The translations under genes and the position numbers were made by a program. Shown here one piece after another: positions 17,112-25,066 of a stretch of DNA of 64,000 nt (its first letter is position 1; every line of letters starts with the position of its first letter). The notes beneath the pieces were generated by a model. It was not told the DNA's origin. It did not search any database and saw only the letters and a program-made list of their open reading frames with translations. The stretch is taken from positions 1-64,000 of the forward strand of contig JBCBTD010000017.1 in NCBI GenBank assembly GCA_039818825.1, in the 5' to 3' direction. The DNA comes from JBCBTD01 sp039818825. GTDB lineage: Bacteria > Pseudomonadota > Alphaproteobacteria > Geminicoccales > Geminicoccaceae.

Positions 17112-18514
17112 GGCGCCTGCTGCCTCGAGGCCTGACCGGCCAGATGATCGTCGTGACCTTGTTGGCACTGGTTGCGGCGCAGGGTGTCAGCGTCGCCTAC
17201 TTTCTCAGCGCGCGCGAAGCCGCGCTCGAGGCCGTGCGGGTCCGCGAGATCGCCACCCGTACCGAGTCTCTGATCGTCCTGCTGACGACGGTCCCACCCG
17301 CGATCCGCGGCGATGTGTTGGCTGCCGTCAATACCGCTCAGTCGAGGTTTGAGGTCGAGCACGAGGCGCGGGTCTCGGCTGCTGCCAACGCGGCCGGCTC
17401 GCGGCTGCTGAGCGAGCTGCGGGCCCGCCTGGAACCTCGAGGGGTCGCCACGGTCCGCGTCCTCGAACGATGGCTGCGCGACCGCCACCCCCATCCGCCG
17501 CCGCCGCCTCGATCCGACTTGGCCGGCACCCGTCATCGTCGCCCGCCACCGCCACCGCCGCCTACCACGCTGGTCCAGATCTCGATGCAGCTACCCTCCG
17601 GCGAGTGGCTGAACGCTGATCTCGACTTCGTACAGGGTGGCCCGGAGCGGAGCGCGCCGGCGCTGGTCGGGACGCTGCTTGCCGCCGTCGCCATCGTCGT
17701 CGCCCTGGTGCTGATGGTGCGGCGCCTGTCCCGGCCGTTGTCGGAACTCGCCGACAACGCCGATCGACTCGGTCGCGGCCAGGACCCCCGGCCGTTGGCG
17801 GAGACGGGGCCCGACGAGGTACGGCGAACGATCCGCGCGTTCAACACCATGACCGAGCGCCTCCGACGGTTCATCGAGGGCCAGACCCGGATGCTCGCGG
17901 CGATCAGCCACGACCTCAAAACCCCGATCACGTCGTTGCGGATCCGGGCCGAATTCGTCGAGGACGGCGAGAACCGAGAGAAGATGTTGGCGACGCTGGA
18001 GGACATGCGACGGATCACCCAGGCGACGCTGGCGTTCGCTCGCGACGACGTGGCGCGCGAGCCCGAGCGGACGGTCGACGTCGCGGCGTTGGTCGACAGT
18101 ATCTGTGACGACGTCCGCGATGTCGGCGGCGACGTCACCTTCCGTGATGGCGCCGCCGTGCCGTTCCTTTGCCGGCCCAACGAGCTGAAGCGGGCGGTCC
18201 GTAACCTGGTCGAGAACGCCGTCAGCCACGGCCTCCGAGCTCAGGTCACCGTCGAGCCGACGGCCGACGCGGTGGTGATCGTGGTGGAAGACGAAGGGCC
18301 CGGAATCATGGCCCACGACGTCGACCGGGTGTTCGAGCCGTTCGTCCGGTTGGAGGAATCGCGGAGCATCGAGACCGGTGGCATCGGCCTCGGGCTTTCC
18401 ATCGCGAGGTCCGTCGTTCAGGGACACGGCGGCAGCATCGAGCTCGGCAACCGTCGCCCGCAAGGCTTGCGGGTCGAGGTGACGCTGCCCCGCGGCGCCG
18501 ACGAGGTGCCGTAG
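17108..18514 (+). CDS. EnvZ-like sensor histidine kinase with a Pro/His-rich periplasmic loop
   Basis: A 468-residue membrane kinase. A first membrane helix (about 10-32) and second (about 182-206) enclose a periplasmic domain of about 150 residues; HAMP, HisKA with phospho-acceptor His268 in AAISHDLKTPI, and a HATPase domain follow with N box (RNLVENAVSHG), G1 DEGPGI and G2 GIGLGLSIAR. The periplasmic domain contains an unusual stretch at about residues 126-153 with RHPHPPPPP and later RHRRPPPPPPP, suggesting a metal- or surface-sensing loop. GTG 17108 overlaps the regulator stop. It probably phosphorylates the adjacent regulator. Confidence 0.93.
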   Translation: MRRLLPRGLTGQMIVVTLLALVAAQGVSVAYFLSAREAALEAVRVREIATRTESLIVLLTTVPPAIRGDVLAAVNTAQSRFEVEHEARVSAAANAAGSRLLSELRARLEPRGVATVRVLERWLRDRHPHPPPPPRSDLAGTRHRRPPPPPPPTTLVQISMQLPSGEWLNADLDFVQGGPERSAPALVGTLLAAVAIVVALVLMVRRLSRPLSELADNADRLGRGQDPRPLAETGPDEVRRTIRAFNTMTERLRRFIEGQTRMLAAISHDLKTPITSLRIRAEFVEDGENREKMLATLEDMRRITQATLAFARDDVAREPERTVDVAALVDSICDDVRDVGGDVTFRDGAAVPFLCRPNELKRAVRNLVENAVSHGLRAQVTVEPTADAVVIVVEDEGPGIMAHDVDRVFEPFVRLEESRSIETGGIGLGLSIARSVVQGHGGSIELGNRRPQGLRVEVTLPRGADEVP

Positions 18515-18694
18515 AGGCTTCGCGGCGTACGGTGTCGGCGCGACGTGCGACGGGCCTTTCGGGCTCGATCGCCGGCGCGGACGCAGCCGGCAGGCCAGCG
18601 CTTCCCTGTGCGCCGACAAAGCCCTAGAAGGCGCGCTGGTCTTCGTGCTGCCGGGACCGCAGCGGCGGAAAAGAAAACCAAGGAAGGTCGGCAG

Positions 18695-19246
18695 ATGGAT
18701 CGCCTGAAGACACTCGTGCGCCGCATCGACCGGCTGAACGACCGGGTCGGTCGGGCCGTCGCATGGTTGACGGCGGCCATGGTTTTGGTCGTCGTCTTCG
18801 TCGTCATCACGCGCTACGGCTTCGGCTGGGGCCGCGTCTGGATCCAGGAAAGCTACGTCTGGATGCACGGCATCGTCTTCATGCTCGGCGCCGGCTACAC
18901 CTTGCTCAACGAAGGCCATGTCCGGGTCGACGTGTTCTACCGGCCGGCATCGGTCCGCTACAAAGCCTGGGTCGATCTCGGCGGCTCATTGCTGCTCGGG
19001 CTGCCGATCCTGATCACCGTTGCGATCGTGTCCTTTCCGTACGTCATGAATTCCTGGGAGCGCCTGGAGGCCTCGCGGGAAGCCGGCGGTCTGCCGGGCT
19101 TGTTCCTGCTCAAGTCGGTGCTTTTGGGGTTCTGCGCACTGATGATCCTGCAGCTCTTGGCGATGGCCGGTCGCTCGTTCCTGGTGTTGCGCGGCGAACC
19201 TGAGTTCCTCGCCGAGGCCGAGGCCCGAAACGAGGCGCTGTCGTGA
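18695..19246 (+). CDS. dctQ: TRAP transporter small membrane subunit (DctQ type)
   Basis: A 183-residue inner-membrane protein with four hydrophobic helices and the family segment WIQESYVWMHGIVFMLGAGYTL, here at about residues 49-70, followed by the HVRVDVFY block. It forms the membrane complex with DctM and takes substrate from a periplasmic DctP protein using the sodium gradient. ATG 18695 has an AAGGAAGG site. Its stop overlaps the dctM GTG (GTGA). No binding-protein gene is adjacent on this strand; a candidate dctP is at 23103 on the other strand. Confidence 0.93.
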   Translation: MDRLKTLVRRIDRLNDRVGRAVAWLTAAMVLVVVFVVITRYGFGWGRVWIQESYVWMHGIVFMLGAGYTLLNEGHVRVDVFYRPASVRYKAWVDLGGSLLLGLPILITVAIVSFPYVMNSWERLEASREAGGLPGLFLLKSVLLGFCALMILQLLAMAGRSFLVLRGEPEFLAEAEARNEALS

Positions 19247-20628
19247 GCGACGTCCTGCTCGGAGAGATCCTGAGCCTCGTCATGTTCGCGGCGGTCTGCG
19301 GCGTGCTGATGCTGGGTTTTCCCGTGGCGCTGACGCTTGCCGGTACCGCGTTCGTGTTCGCTTTGATCGGCAATGCGCTGGGCGTGTTCGATCTGCGGTT
19401 GTTGGGTGGCCTACCGTCCAGGTTCTTCGGCGTGATGGTCAACGAGGTCCTCGTGGCCGTCCCCCTCTTCGTCTTCATGGGGGTCATGCTGGAACGGTCG
19501 GGGATCGCCGAGCAGCTCCTGGAGACCATGGCGTTGCTGATGCGCCGGGTCCGCGGCGGCCTCGCCATCTCGGTCACTCTGGTCGGCATGGTCCTCGCCG
19601 CCTCCACCGGCATCGTCGGCGCGACCGTGGTGACCATGGGCTTGCTCAGTCTGCCGAGCATGTTGCGTGCAGGCTACGACCCCAAGCTCGCCTGCGGCAC
19701 GATCTGCGCCTCCGGCACGCTGGGCCAGGTGATTCCACCCTCGATCGCGCTGGTCATCCTCGGCGACATCATGCAGGGCGCCAACACCTCCGCGCAGTTG
19801 GCGATGGGCAACTTCGCGCCGGACCCGGTCTCGGTCGTCGATCTCTTCGCCGGCGCACTGCTGCCGGGTCTGTTGCTGGTCGGTCTGTACATCTCCTGGC
19901 AGGTGTTCGTCGCCGTCACCCAGCCCCACCGGGCACCGTCGGTCGAGGCCGCGGCCCCGGGCGAGCTTTTGCCGATGGTGCTGCGCTCGTTGCTGCCGCC
20001 AGCGGCGCTCGTGTTCGCCGTGCTCGGCTCGATCCTGCTGGGTGTGGCGACGCCGACCGAAAGCGCCGCCGTGGGTGCGATCGGTGCCGCTGTGCTGGCC
20101 ATCTTCCGCCGGCGCCTCGATCTGGAGGTGCTGCGGCACGTCATGCAGGCGACCACCAAGATCTCGTGCATGGTGTTCGTCATCCTGCTCGGTGCCAGCG
20201 TTTTTTCCTTGGTGTTCCGTGGCCTCGGCGGCGAGGAGATCGTCCGCGACGTGCTCGGCGCGATGCCCGGCGGCGCGTTCGGTGCGATGTTCGTGGTCAT
20301 GGCGCTGATGTTCGTCCTGGGCTTCTTTCTCGACTTCATCGAGATCGTGTTCGTCGTCGTGCCGATCGTCGGACCGGTTCTGCTGATGATGGACCTCGAC
20401 CCGATCTGGCTCGGCGTGATGATCGCCGTGAATCTGCAGACCTCGTTCCTCACACCGCCCTTCGGCTTCGCGCTGTTCTACCTCCGCGGCGTCGCCCCGC
20501 CGGAGGTCAAGACCACCGACATCTACCTCGGCATCATCCCGTTCGTGATCATCCAGCTCATCGGCCTCGGCTTGCTCGCGGCCTTCCCGGCCCTGGCCAC
20601 CTGGCTGCCGAGCGTCATTTTCGGGTGA
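19243..20628 (+). CDS. dctM: TRAP transporter large membrane subunit (DctM type)
   Basis: A 461-residue permease subunit with 12 or so hydrophobic segments. Family features include VPLFVFMGVMLERSGIA, the two similar pseudo-symmetric elements AASTGIVGATVVTMGLL and the GTLGQVIPPSIALVILGD block, and the late LQTSFLTPPFGFALFY motif. It carries the ion-coupled transport path. The start GTG overlaps the dctQ stop. The length and C-terminal GIIPFVIIQLIGL segment are typical of the TakP-associated large subunits that move 2-oxo acids or lactate. Confidence 0.94.
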   Translation: MSDVLLGEILSLVMFAAVCGVLMLGFPVALTLAGTAFVFALIGNALGVFDLRLLGGLPSRFFGVMVNEVLVAVPLFVFMGVMLERSGIAEQLLETMALLMRRVRGGLAISVTLVGMVLAASTGIVGATVVTMGLLSLPSMLRAGYDPKLACGTICASGTLGQVIPPSIALVILGDIMQGANTSAQLAMGNFAPDPVSVVDLFAGALLPGLLLVGLYISWQVFVAVTQPHRAPSVEAAAPGELLPMVLRSLLPPAALVFAVLGSILLGVATPTESAAVGAIGAAVLAIFRRRLDLEVLRHVMQATTKISCMVFVILLGASVFSLVFRGLGGEEIVRDVLGAMPGGAFGAMFVVMALMFVLGFFLDFIEIVFVVVPIVGPVLLMMDLDPIWLGVMIAVNLQTSFLTPPFGFALFYLRGVAPPEVKTTDIYLGIIPFVIIQLIGLGLLAAFPALATWLPSVIFG

Positions 20629-20833
20629 AAGCTCCGTCGTCGGTGGGCTTCGGCCGCGCGCCATGCTGCCGTTCCGGGTTCGATAGGCCCCTTCTGGGCT
20701 GAGCCCATAGGTTCCACCTGGTCCTCGGGCCGTGCGGCGATCTTGGTCGACTTCCGCCTGCACCAGCCCCGCTCGAAAGCGGCGGAGGCGCGCTTCGGCG
20801 TCGTCGACGGTCTCGCAAACGGCCCCGTGACGA

Positions 20834-20860
20834 TGTCACACTCGCTTCGGCCGTCTCGTC
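20834..20860 (+). promoter_or_regulatory. predicted ECF41-type promoter
   Basis: TGTCACA at 20834-20840 and CGTC at 20857-20860 are separated by exactly 16 bases, which matches the -35 and -10 motif described for ECF41 sigma factors. It lies 36 bases before the start of the gene that is co-transcribed with an ECF41-type sigma factor, so it is probably an autoregulated promoter. Confidence 0.75.
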
Positions 20861-20896
20861 TGGGTGGCGTCGACCAACCAAAGACGGAGAGGACCG

Positions 20897-21361
20897 ATGA
20901 CGCCGCGTGTCCAAGCACCCCACAAGGTCGCGCCCGAGGGCGTGAAGGCGATGCTCGCGCTCGAGGCTGCCATTGCTGCCAGCGGGCTCGAGCACGGACT
21001 GATCGAACTCGTCAAACTGCGCGCGTCGCAGATCAACGGCTGCGCCTATTGCATCCACATGCACGCCACCGACTTGCGCAAATCCGGCGAAACGGAGATG
21101 CGGCTCTACATGCTGAACGCATGGCGCGAGTCGTCGCTCTACACCTACCGGGAGCGCGCCGCTCTCGCCTGGACGGATGCACTGACACGTTTGGCCGAGA
21201 CGGGCGCGCCGGATGACGACTATGACCTCGTGAACACAGCTTTCACCGAGCGCGAGGTCGTGCATCTCACTCTGGCGATTGGCGCGATCAACGTCTGGAA
21301 CCGATTTGCGGTCGGCTTGCGCGCGGCGCATCCGACGGACGCCGTGCGTGACGTCGCCTGA
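20897..21361 (+). CDS. carboxymuconolactone decarboxylase/AhpD-like protein
   Basis: A 154-residue all-helical protein of the AhpD/CMD superfamily. The redox motif is Cys49-Ala-Tyr-Cys52 followed by His56 (CAYCIHMH), as in alkylhydroperoxidase-type members that reduce peroxides through a CXXC pair. ATG 20897 has a GAGAGGA site. It precedes and overlaps by 14 bases an ECF41 sigma factor gene; CMD/AhpD-like proteins are the most common genetic partner of that sigma group. The upstream predicted ECF41 promoter suggests it is the main target. Confidence 0.92.
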   Translation: MTPRVQAPHKVAPEGVKAMLALEAAIAASGLEHGLIELVKLRASQINGCAYCIHMHATDLRKSGETEMRLYMLNAWRESSLYTYRERAALAWTDALTRLAETGAPDDDYDLVNTAFTEREVVHLTLAIGAINVWNRFAVGLRAAHPTDAVRDVA

Positions 21362-22259
21362 CGCCGCCGTCCAGACGTTCGAGGCGCATCGGCCGCGGCT
21401 GACGCGCCTCGCCTACCGCATGCTGGGGTCGACTGCGGAAGCGGAAGACATCGTTCAGGACGCATGGTTGCGCTGGCGGCGTGTCGACGCAGGCAGTGTT
21501 GGCGACGCGGGTGCATTCCTGCGCCGTGTGGTGACGCGCCTCTGCCTCGACCTCCTGAAATCGGCGCGGGCGCGGCGAGAGACCTACACGGGAAGCTGGT
21601 TGCCGGAACCCGTTCTCGAAGACGCGGCGAACGATGATCTTCGCGAGGACGAGCTGACCCTGACGCTCATGCTCGCGCTGGAGCGCCTGTCGCCCCTCGA
21701 GCGCGCCGCGTTCCTGCTGCACGACGTCTTCGGCGTTCCTTTGCGGGAGATCGCGGCGACGCTCGATCGCGATCCGGCGGCAGTGCGTCAGCTTGCGGCG
21801 CGCGCACGCAAGCACGTGCGCGACGGTCGCCCGCGCTACCCGGTCGACCGGGAAGAAGGGAACCGGATCGCGGAGGCCTTCTTTGCGGCGACGAGCAGCG
21901 GCGAACTCGACACGCTGCGCGGGCTTCTCGCCGAAGACGTGGTGCTCCGTTCGGATGGCGGCGGCCGGGTGGTGGCCTCGCTCAATCCGATCGAAGGGGT
22001 GGAGCGGGTCTGCAGGCTCGTCGCCGGGCTTCATCGGAAGTCCGGCGGCCGGCGGCCGGTGTTCGTCCGCCTCGCGTGGATCGACGGTTTGCCCGGCTAT
22101 GTCAGCCGTGACCCTCAAGGCGTGCTGCAAACCACGGCATTCGCAATCGAAGACCGGCGCATCGTCGCGATCTTCGTCACCCGCAACCCGGAGAAACTCG
22201 CGGGCGTCGCCCGCGCGTTGGTTTCGGTAGGACGCGCTGGGTGTTCGCAGCAGAGGTGA
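21348..22259 (+). CDS. ECF41-type RNA polymerase sigma factor with SnoaL-like C-terminal domain
   Basis: A 303-residue extracytoplasmic-function sigma factor. Region 2 (about 10-75) includes AYRMLGSTAEAEDIVQDAWLRW, here split by Leu/Arg positions 21-43; region 4 (about 105-160) includes LERLSPLERAAFLL and REIAATLDRDPAAVRQ. Two group-specific marks are present: WLPEPV at 84-89 in the linker and DGGGR at 203-207 in the C-terminal extension, which has the SnoaL/NTF2 fold and replaces an anti-sigma factor. GTG 21348 overlaps the upstream gene by 14 bases; no better start is seen. Confidence 0.93.
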   Translation: MTSPDAAVQTFEAHRPRLTRLAYRMLGSTAEAEDIVQDAWLRWRRVDAGSVGDAGAFLRRVVTRLCLDLLKSARARRETYTGSWLPEPVLEDAANDDLREDELTLTLMLALERLSPLERAAFLLHDVFGVPLREIAATLDRDPAAVRQLAARARKHVRDGRPRYPVDREEGNRIAEAFFAATSSGELDTLRGLLAEDVVLRSDGGGRVVASLNPIEGVERVCRLVAGLHRKSGGRRPVFVRLAWIDGLPGYVSRDPQGVLQTTAFAIEDRRIVAIFVTRNPEKLAGVARALVSVGRAGCSQQR

Positions 22260-22348
22260 GACGCCGGGCGCCCTGTCGTCATGAGCACTGAACAGCGGAC
22301 GCTGCCGTGCGGCGCCATCTCCGGCAGTCGTTCGTGCCACGAAACCGA

Positions 22349-22369
22349 GCGTGCCAAAGGTTGGCACGC
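22349..22369. terminator. bidirectional hairpin between convergent genes
   Basis: GCGTGCCAA and TTGGCACGC form a perfect 9-base stem with a 3-base loop, 90 bases after the sigma factor stop and 87 bases after the methyltransferase stop on the other strand. On the minus strand it is followed by TCGGTTTC, a weak T-rich tail. Its midway position supports a shared terminator. Confidence 0.6.
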
Positions 22370-22455
22370 GCGCTGAAGGGGATGACCGGCGCGACCACGA
22401 AACACCTCGTTCCGCGAACTGCCGGGCACTCGCCGCAGCCGGCCCGGCATGGACG

Positions 22456-23103
22456 TCAACGCCGCTTCGCGAGCCAGACGGTGTGGCCGTCGCAGGCCGG
22501 GTCCTCGGGGACATAGGCGACGACGTCGAATCCGGCATCGTCGAGCAGGCGGCGGTAGTCGGCTTCGTCGAGGCTCGCGTGGTAGATCGGCTCGCCGCCG
22601 ACCCGGCCGATGGGTTCGCCGAAGTGCGGGCCGGACGTGAACAGGAGGGGGGCGCCGCTCGCTGCATGGTCGGCGAAGCGGCAGAACATGCCGCGCTGGC
22701 TGGCCGGCGGCAGGTGGAAGAAGCTGTCCCACGCGATGATGCCGTCGAACCGGCGGCCGAGGTGCATGGTGCGCATGTCGCCGACGCGCCACGCCTGGGC
22801 CGGGAAGCGCTTGCGGCACCGAGCGATCATGGCCGGCGCAGCGTCGAGCCCGGTGACGCGGTACCCCTTGCGGATCAGCGTGCCGGCGATCGGCTCGCCC
22901 GCGCCGCAGCCGACGTCGAGCACGCCGCTGCCGGCTGGCACCAGAGCGCGGAACCGATCGAGCCAGTCCCGCTCGATCAGGACACATGGTCGGCCCGCGT
23001 CCCAGCGATGGCTGAGCCGCTGGTAGACGTCGACGACCCGCGCCGCGAGCGGAACGCGACGACGGGACTGCCGCGCCGCTCGTGAGCGACGCGGCTGCGC
23101 CAT
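22456..23103 (-). CDS. class I SAM-dependent methyltransferase
   Basis: A 215-residue Rossmann methyltransferase. Motif I is VLDVGCGAGEP (about residues 62-72), followed by the acidic residue of GLDAAP and the late GIIAWDSFFHLP block. The family resembles UbiG/Methyltransf_25 proteins of unknown substrate. The N-terminal 20 residues are very basic. ATG 23103 overlaps the dctP stop by one base, so it is the second gene of a dctP operon, but nothing links it to the transporter's function. Confidence 0.85.
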   Translation of the reverse strand: MAQPRRSRAARQSRRRVPLAARVVDVYQRLSHRWDAGRPCVLIERDWLDRFRALVPAGSGVLDVGCGAGEPIAGTLIRKGYRVTGLDAAPAMIARCRKRFPAQAWRVGDMRTMHLGRRFDGIIAWDSFFHLPPASQRGMFCRFADHAASGAPLLFTSGPHFGEPIGRVGGEPIYHASLDEADYRRLLDDAGFDVVAYVPEDPACDGHTVWLAKRR

Positions 23104-24221
23104 CAGCCTTGGCTGGGCTCGGCGTACGGGAAGTCGAGGCCGCGCGCGCCGGCGAAGGCACCTTCCGAGACCTCCGACCACGGCTTCGCCGTGCCGCGGA
23201 AGCGCAGCATGCTGTCCATGACCTCGCGCGACAGCTCGTCGGTCGACGCCAAATCGTTCATCACTTCGCCCGAAAGGCGACCGAGCCCAGCGAGCACCTC
23301 GTCGGGGAACGGCACCAATTGGACACCGTGCTCGTTGATCAGCTTGTCCAACGAATCGTTGTTGCGTGCGGTGAACTCCGAGAGAACGGTCTGGTTCACC
23401 GCGCGGTTGGCGTACTCGACGATGGCCTGGAGGTCCGGCGGCAGGCTGTTCCAGGCGTCGAGATTGATGAAGTTGTCGAGTACCGTCGCCGGCTCGTGCC
23501 AGCCCGGATAGTAGTAGAGCCGCGCCGATTGATAGAGGCCGAACGCCAGATCGTTGTAGGGCCCGACCCATTCGGTCGCGTCGATCGCGCCCGAGGAGAG
23601 GGCGGGTGGGATCTCACCGCCCGGGAGGTTGACGACGTTGCCGCCGGCCGCCTGGACGACCTCGCCACCGAGGCCGGGAATGCGCATTTTCAGGCCTTGG
23701 TAGTCGGCGAGGCTGTTGATCTCCTTGTTGAACCAGCCACCCATCTGCACGCCGGTGTTGCCCGACGGGAAGAACTTCGCGCCCATGTCGGCGTAGACCT
23801 TGTCGGCCAACTCCTGACCGCCGCCATACTGGTACCAGGCGTTCATTTCCTGGGCGTTCATGCCGAAAGGGATGGCAGCGAGGAACTGCGAGGCGTTGAC
23901 CTTGCCCTTCCAGTAGTAGGGAGCGCCGTGGCCCATCTCGACGGTGCCGCTGCCGACCGCGTCCATGCTCTCGAACGCCGGAACGATCTCACCGGCGCCG
24001 TAGACCGTGATCTGCAGGCGGCCGTTCGACATTTCGCCGATGATCTGTGCCAACAGCTCGGCGCCGGTGCCGAGGCCCGGAAAGTTCTTGGGCCAGGTCG
24101 TGACCATGCGCCACTCGAACGTCTCCTGGCCGAGGGCCGGCTTGGGAAAGGTGGAAGCGGCGACGGCCCCGACCGCGGCGGTGCCGCCAGCGAGATTCCG
24201 GACGAACGAACGACGATGCAT
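23103..24221 (-). CDS. dctP: TRAP transporter substrate-binding protein (DctP/TakP type)
   Basis: A 372-residue periplasmic binding protein. The signal peptide has a twin-arginine look (HRRSFVRNLAGG) and ends around ALGQ. The body starts FEWRMVTTWPKNFPGLGTG and contains the NKEINSLADYQGLKMRIPGLGG block with the conserved Arg that binds a carboxylate, and the YYYPGWHEPATVLDNFIN segment, here at residues 234-251, characteristic of TakP-type proteins for 2-oxo acids or lactate. A GGGAGA site precedes ATG 24221. The DctQM genes lie 2.5 kb away on the opposite strand, separated by the ECF41 module, but are the natural partners. Confidence 0.93.
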   Translation of the reverse strand: MHRRSFVRNLAGGTAAVGAVAASTFPKPALGQETFEWRMVTTWPKNFPGLGTGAELLAQIIGEMSNGRLQITVYGAGEIVPAFESMDAVGSGTVEMGHGAPYYWKGKVNASQFLAAIPFGMNAQEMNAWYQYGGGQELADKVYADMGAKFFPSGNTGVQMGGWFNKEINSLADYQGLKMRIPGLGGEVVQAAGGNVVNLPGGEIPPALSSGAIDATEWVGPYNDLAFGLYQSARLYYYPGWHEPATVLDNFINLDAWNSLPPDLQAIVEYANRAVNQTVLSEFTARNNDSLDKLINEHGVQLVPFPDEVLAGLGRLSGEVMNDLASTDELSREVMDSMLRFRGTAKPWSEVSEGAFAGARGLDFPYAEPSQG

Positions 24222-24322
24222 GATGGTCTCCCTGACCTCAGGTCCTGTTGTACTACGACTTTCCGATAGGCTCTCGCGGTCGGTTTAGCCGCAGCCGGAC
24301 GGGTGGACCAGGGGCATTTGGC

Positions 24323-25066
24323 TCAGCCGACGGCGAATGGGCGCCAGCCATCGTGCTCCAGGACTTCGAGCGGTCGAAACCGCGCCTTGTAGTCCATCTT
24401 GCTGGAGCCATGCACCCAGTAGCCGAGATAGACGTAGGGTAGGCCCCGTTCCCGTGCCTCGGCGACGTGCGAGAAGATCACGTAAGTCCCGAGCGAGCGC
24501 CGGCTCTGCTCGGCGTCGAAATACTTGTAGACCCCGGACAGGCCGCTGCGGACCTCATCGGTGAGGCTCGCGGCGATCAACGCGCCATTGGGATCGCGGA
24601 ACTCCAAGAGCCAAGTGGTCACGGGGCTGGTTTCCAGCATCCGGCGAAAGCTGCCGCGGTCCATGTCTGCCATGCCGCCGTCACCATGCCGGCTCTCGAT
24701 GTAGCGGCGGAACAGGCGGTAGTGCTCCTCGGTGTAGCGCGGGCGCAGCGCCTCGCGGGTGAGGTCGGCGTTCCGTTTGGCCACGCGACGGAGGCTACGG
24801 GACGGTGCGAACCGCTCGACCGGGATACGCACCGAGCGGCAGGCCCGGCATCCTGGGCACACCGGGCGATAGACCACGTTCTGGCTGCGCCGGAAGCCGG
24901 CCTGAACCAGCGTCTCGTGATGGTCGTCGCTGCCCCCGGACGGCAGCAGCGAGAACAGCCGACGCTCGTTTCGGTCGTCGAGATAGGGGCAAGGCTGCAA
25001 TTCGGTCGTGGCGAACGTGAAGAGCCGGTTCGTCGTTCTCGCCCGCGGGTCGTCGGTGGCGGTCAC
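24323..25066 (-). CDS. bpt: aspartate/glutamate leucyltransferase
   Basis: A 247-residue leucyl-tRNA--protein transferase with the arginyltransferase fold; it adds Leu to N-terminal Asp or Glu, making substrates for ClpS/ClpAP. The N-terminal zinc/haem-type cluster is seen in the CPYL element and in CPGCRACRSVRIPV; the core has HYRLFRRYIESRH and the C-terminal VYLGYWVHGSSKMDYK block. GTG 25066 overlaps the permease stop by 4 bases. With aat at 9681 the window holds two bacterial N-degron transferases. Confidence 0.94.
   Translation of the reverse strand: MTATDDPRARTTNRLFTFATTELQPCPYLDDRNERRLFSLLPSGGSDDHHETLVQAGFRRSQNVVYRPVCPGCRACRSVRIPVERFAPSRSLRRVAKRNADLTREALRPRYTEEHYRLFRRYIESRHGDGGMADMDRGSFRRMLETSPVTTWLLEFRDPNGALIAASLTDEVRSGLSGVYKYFDAEQSRRSLGTYVIFSHVAEARERGLPYVYLGYWVHGSSKMDYKARFRPLEVLEHDGWRPFAVG

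Noticed and set aside
20677..20683. GGTTCGA, like the T-loop of a tRNA or tmRNA.
   Set aside because: The flanking bases do not form a T-stem and no acceptor or anticodon arm can be drawn.
19411..20763. Minus-strand open frame of about 450 codons opposite dctM.
   Set aside because: His/Arg/Asp-rich shadow of hydrophobic codons in the real gene.
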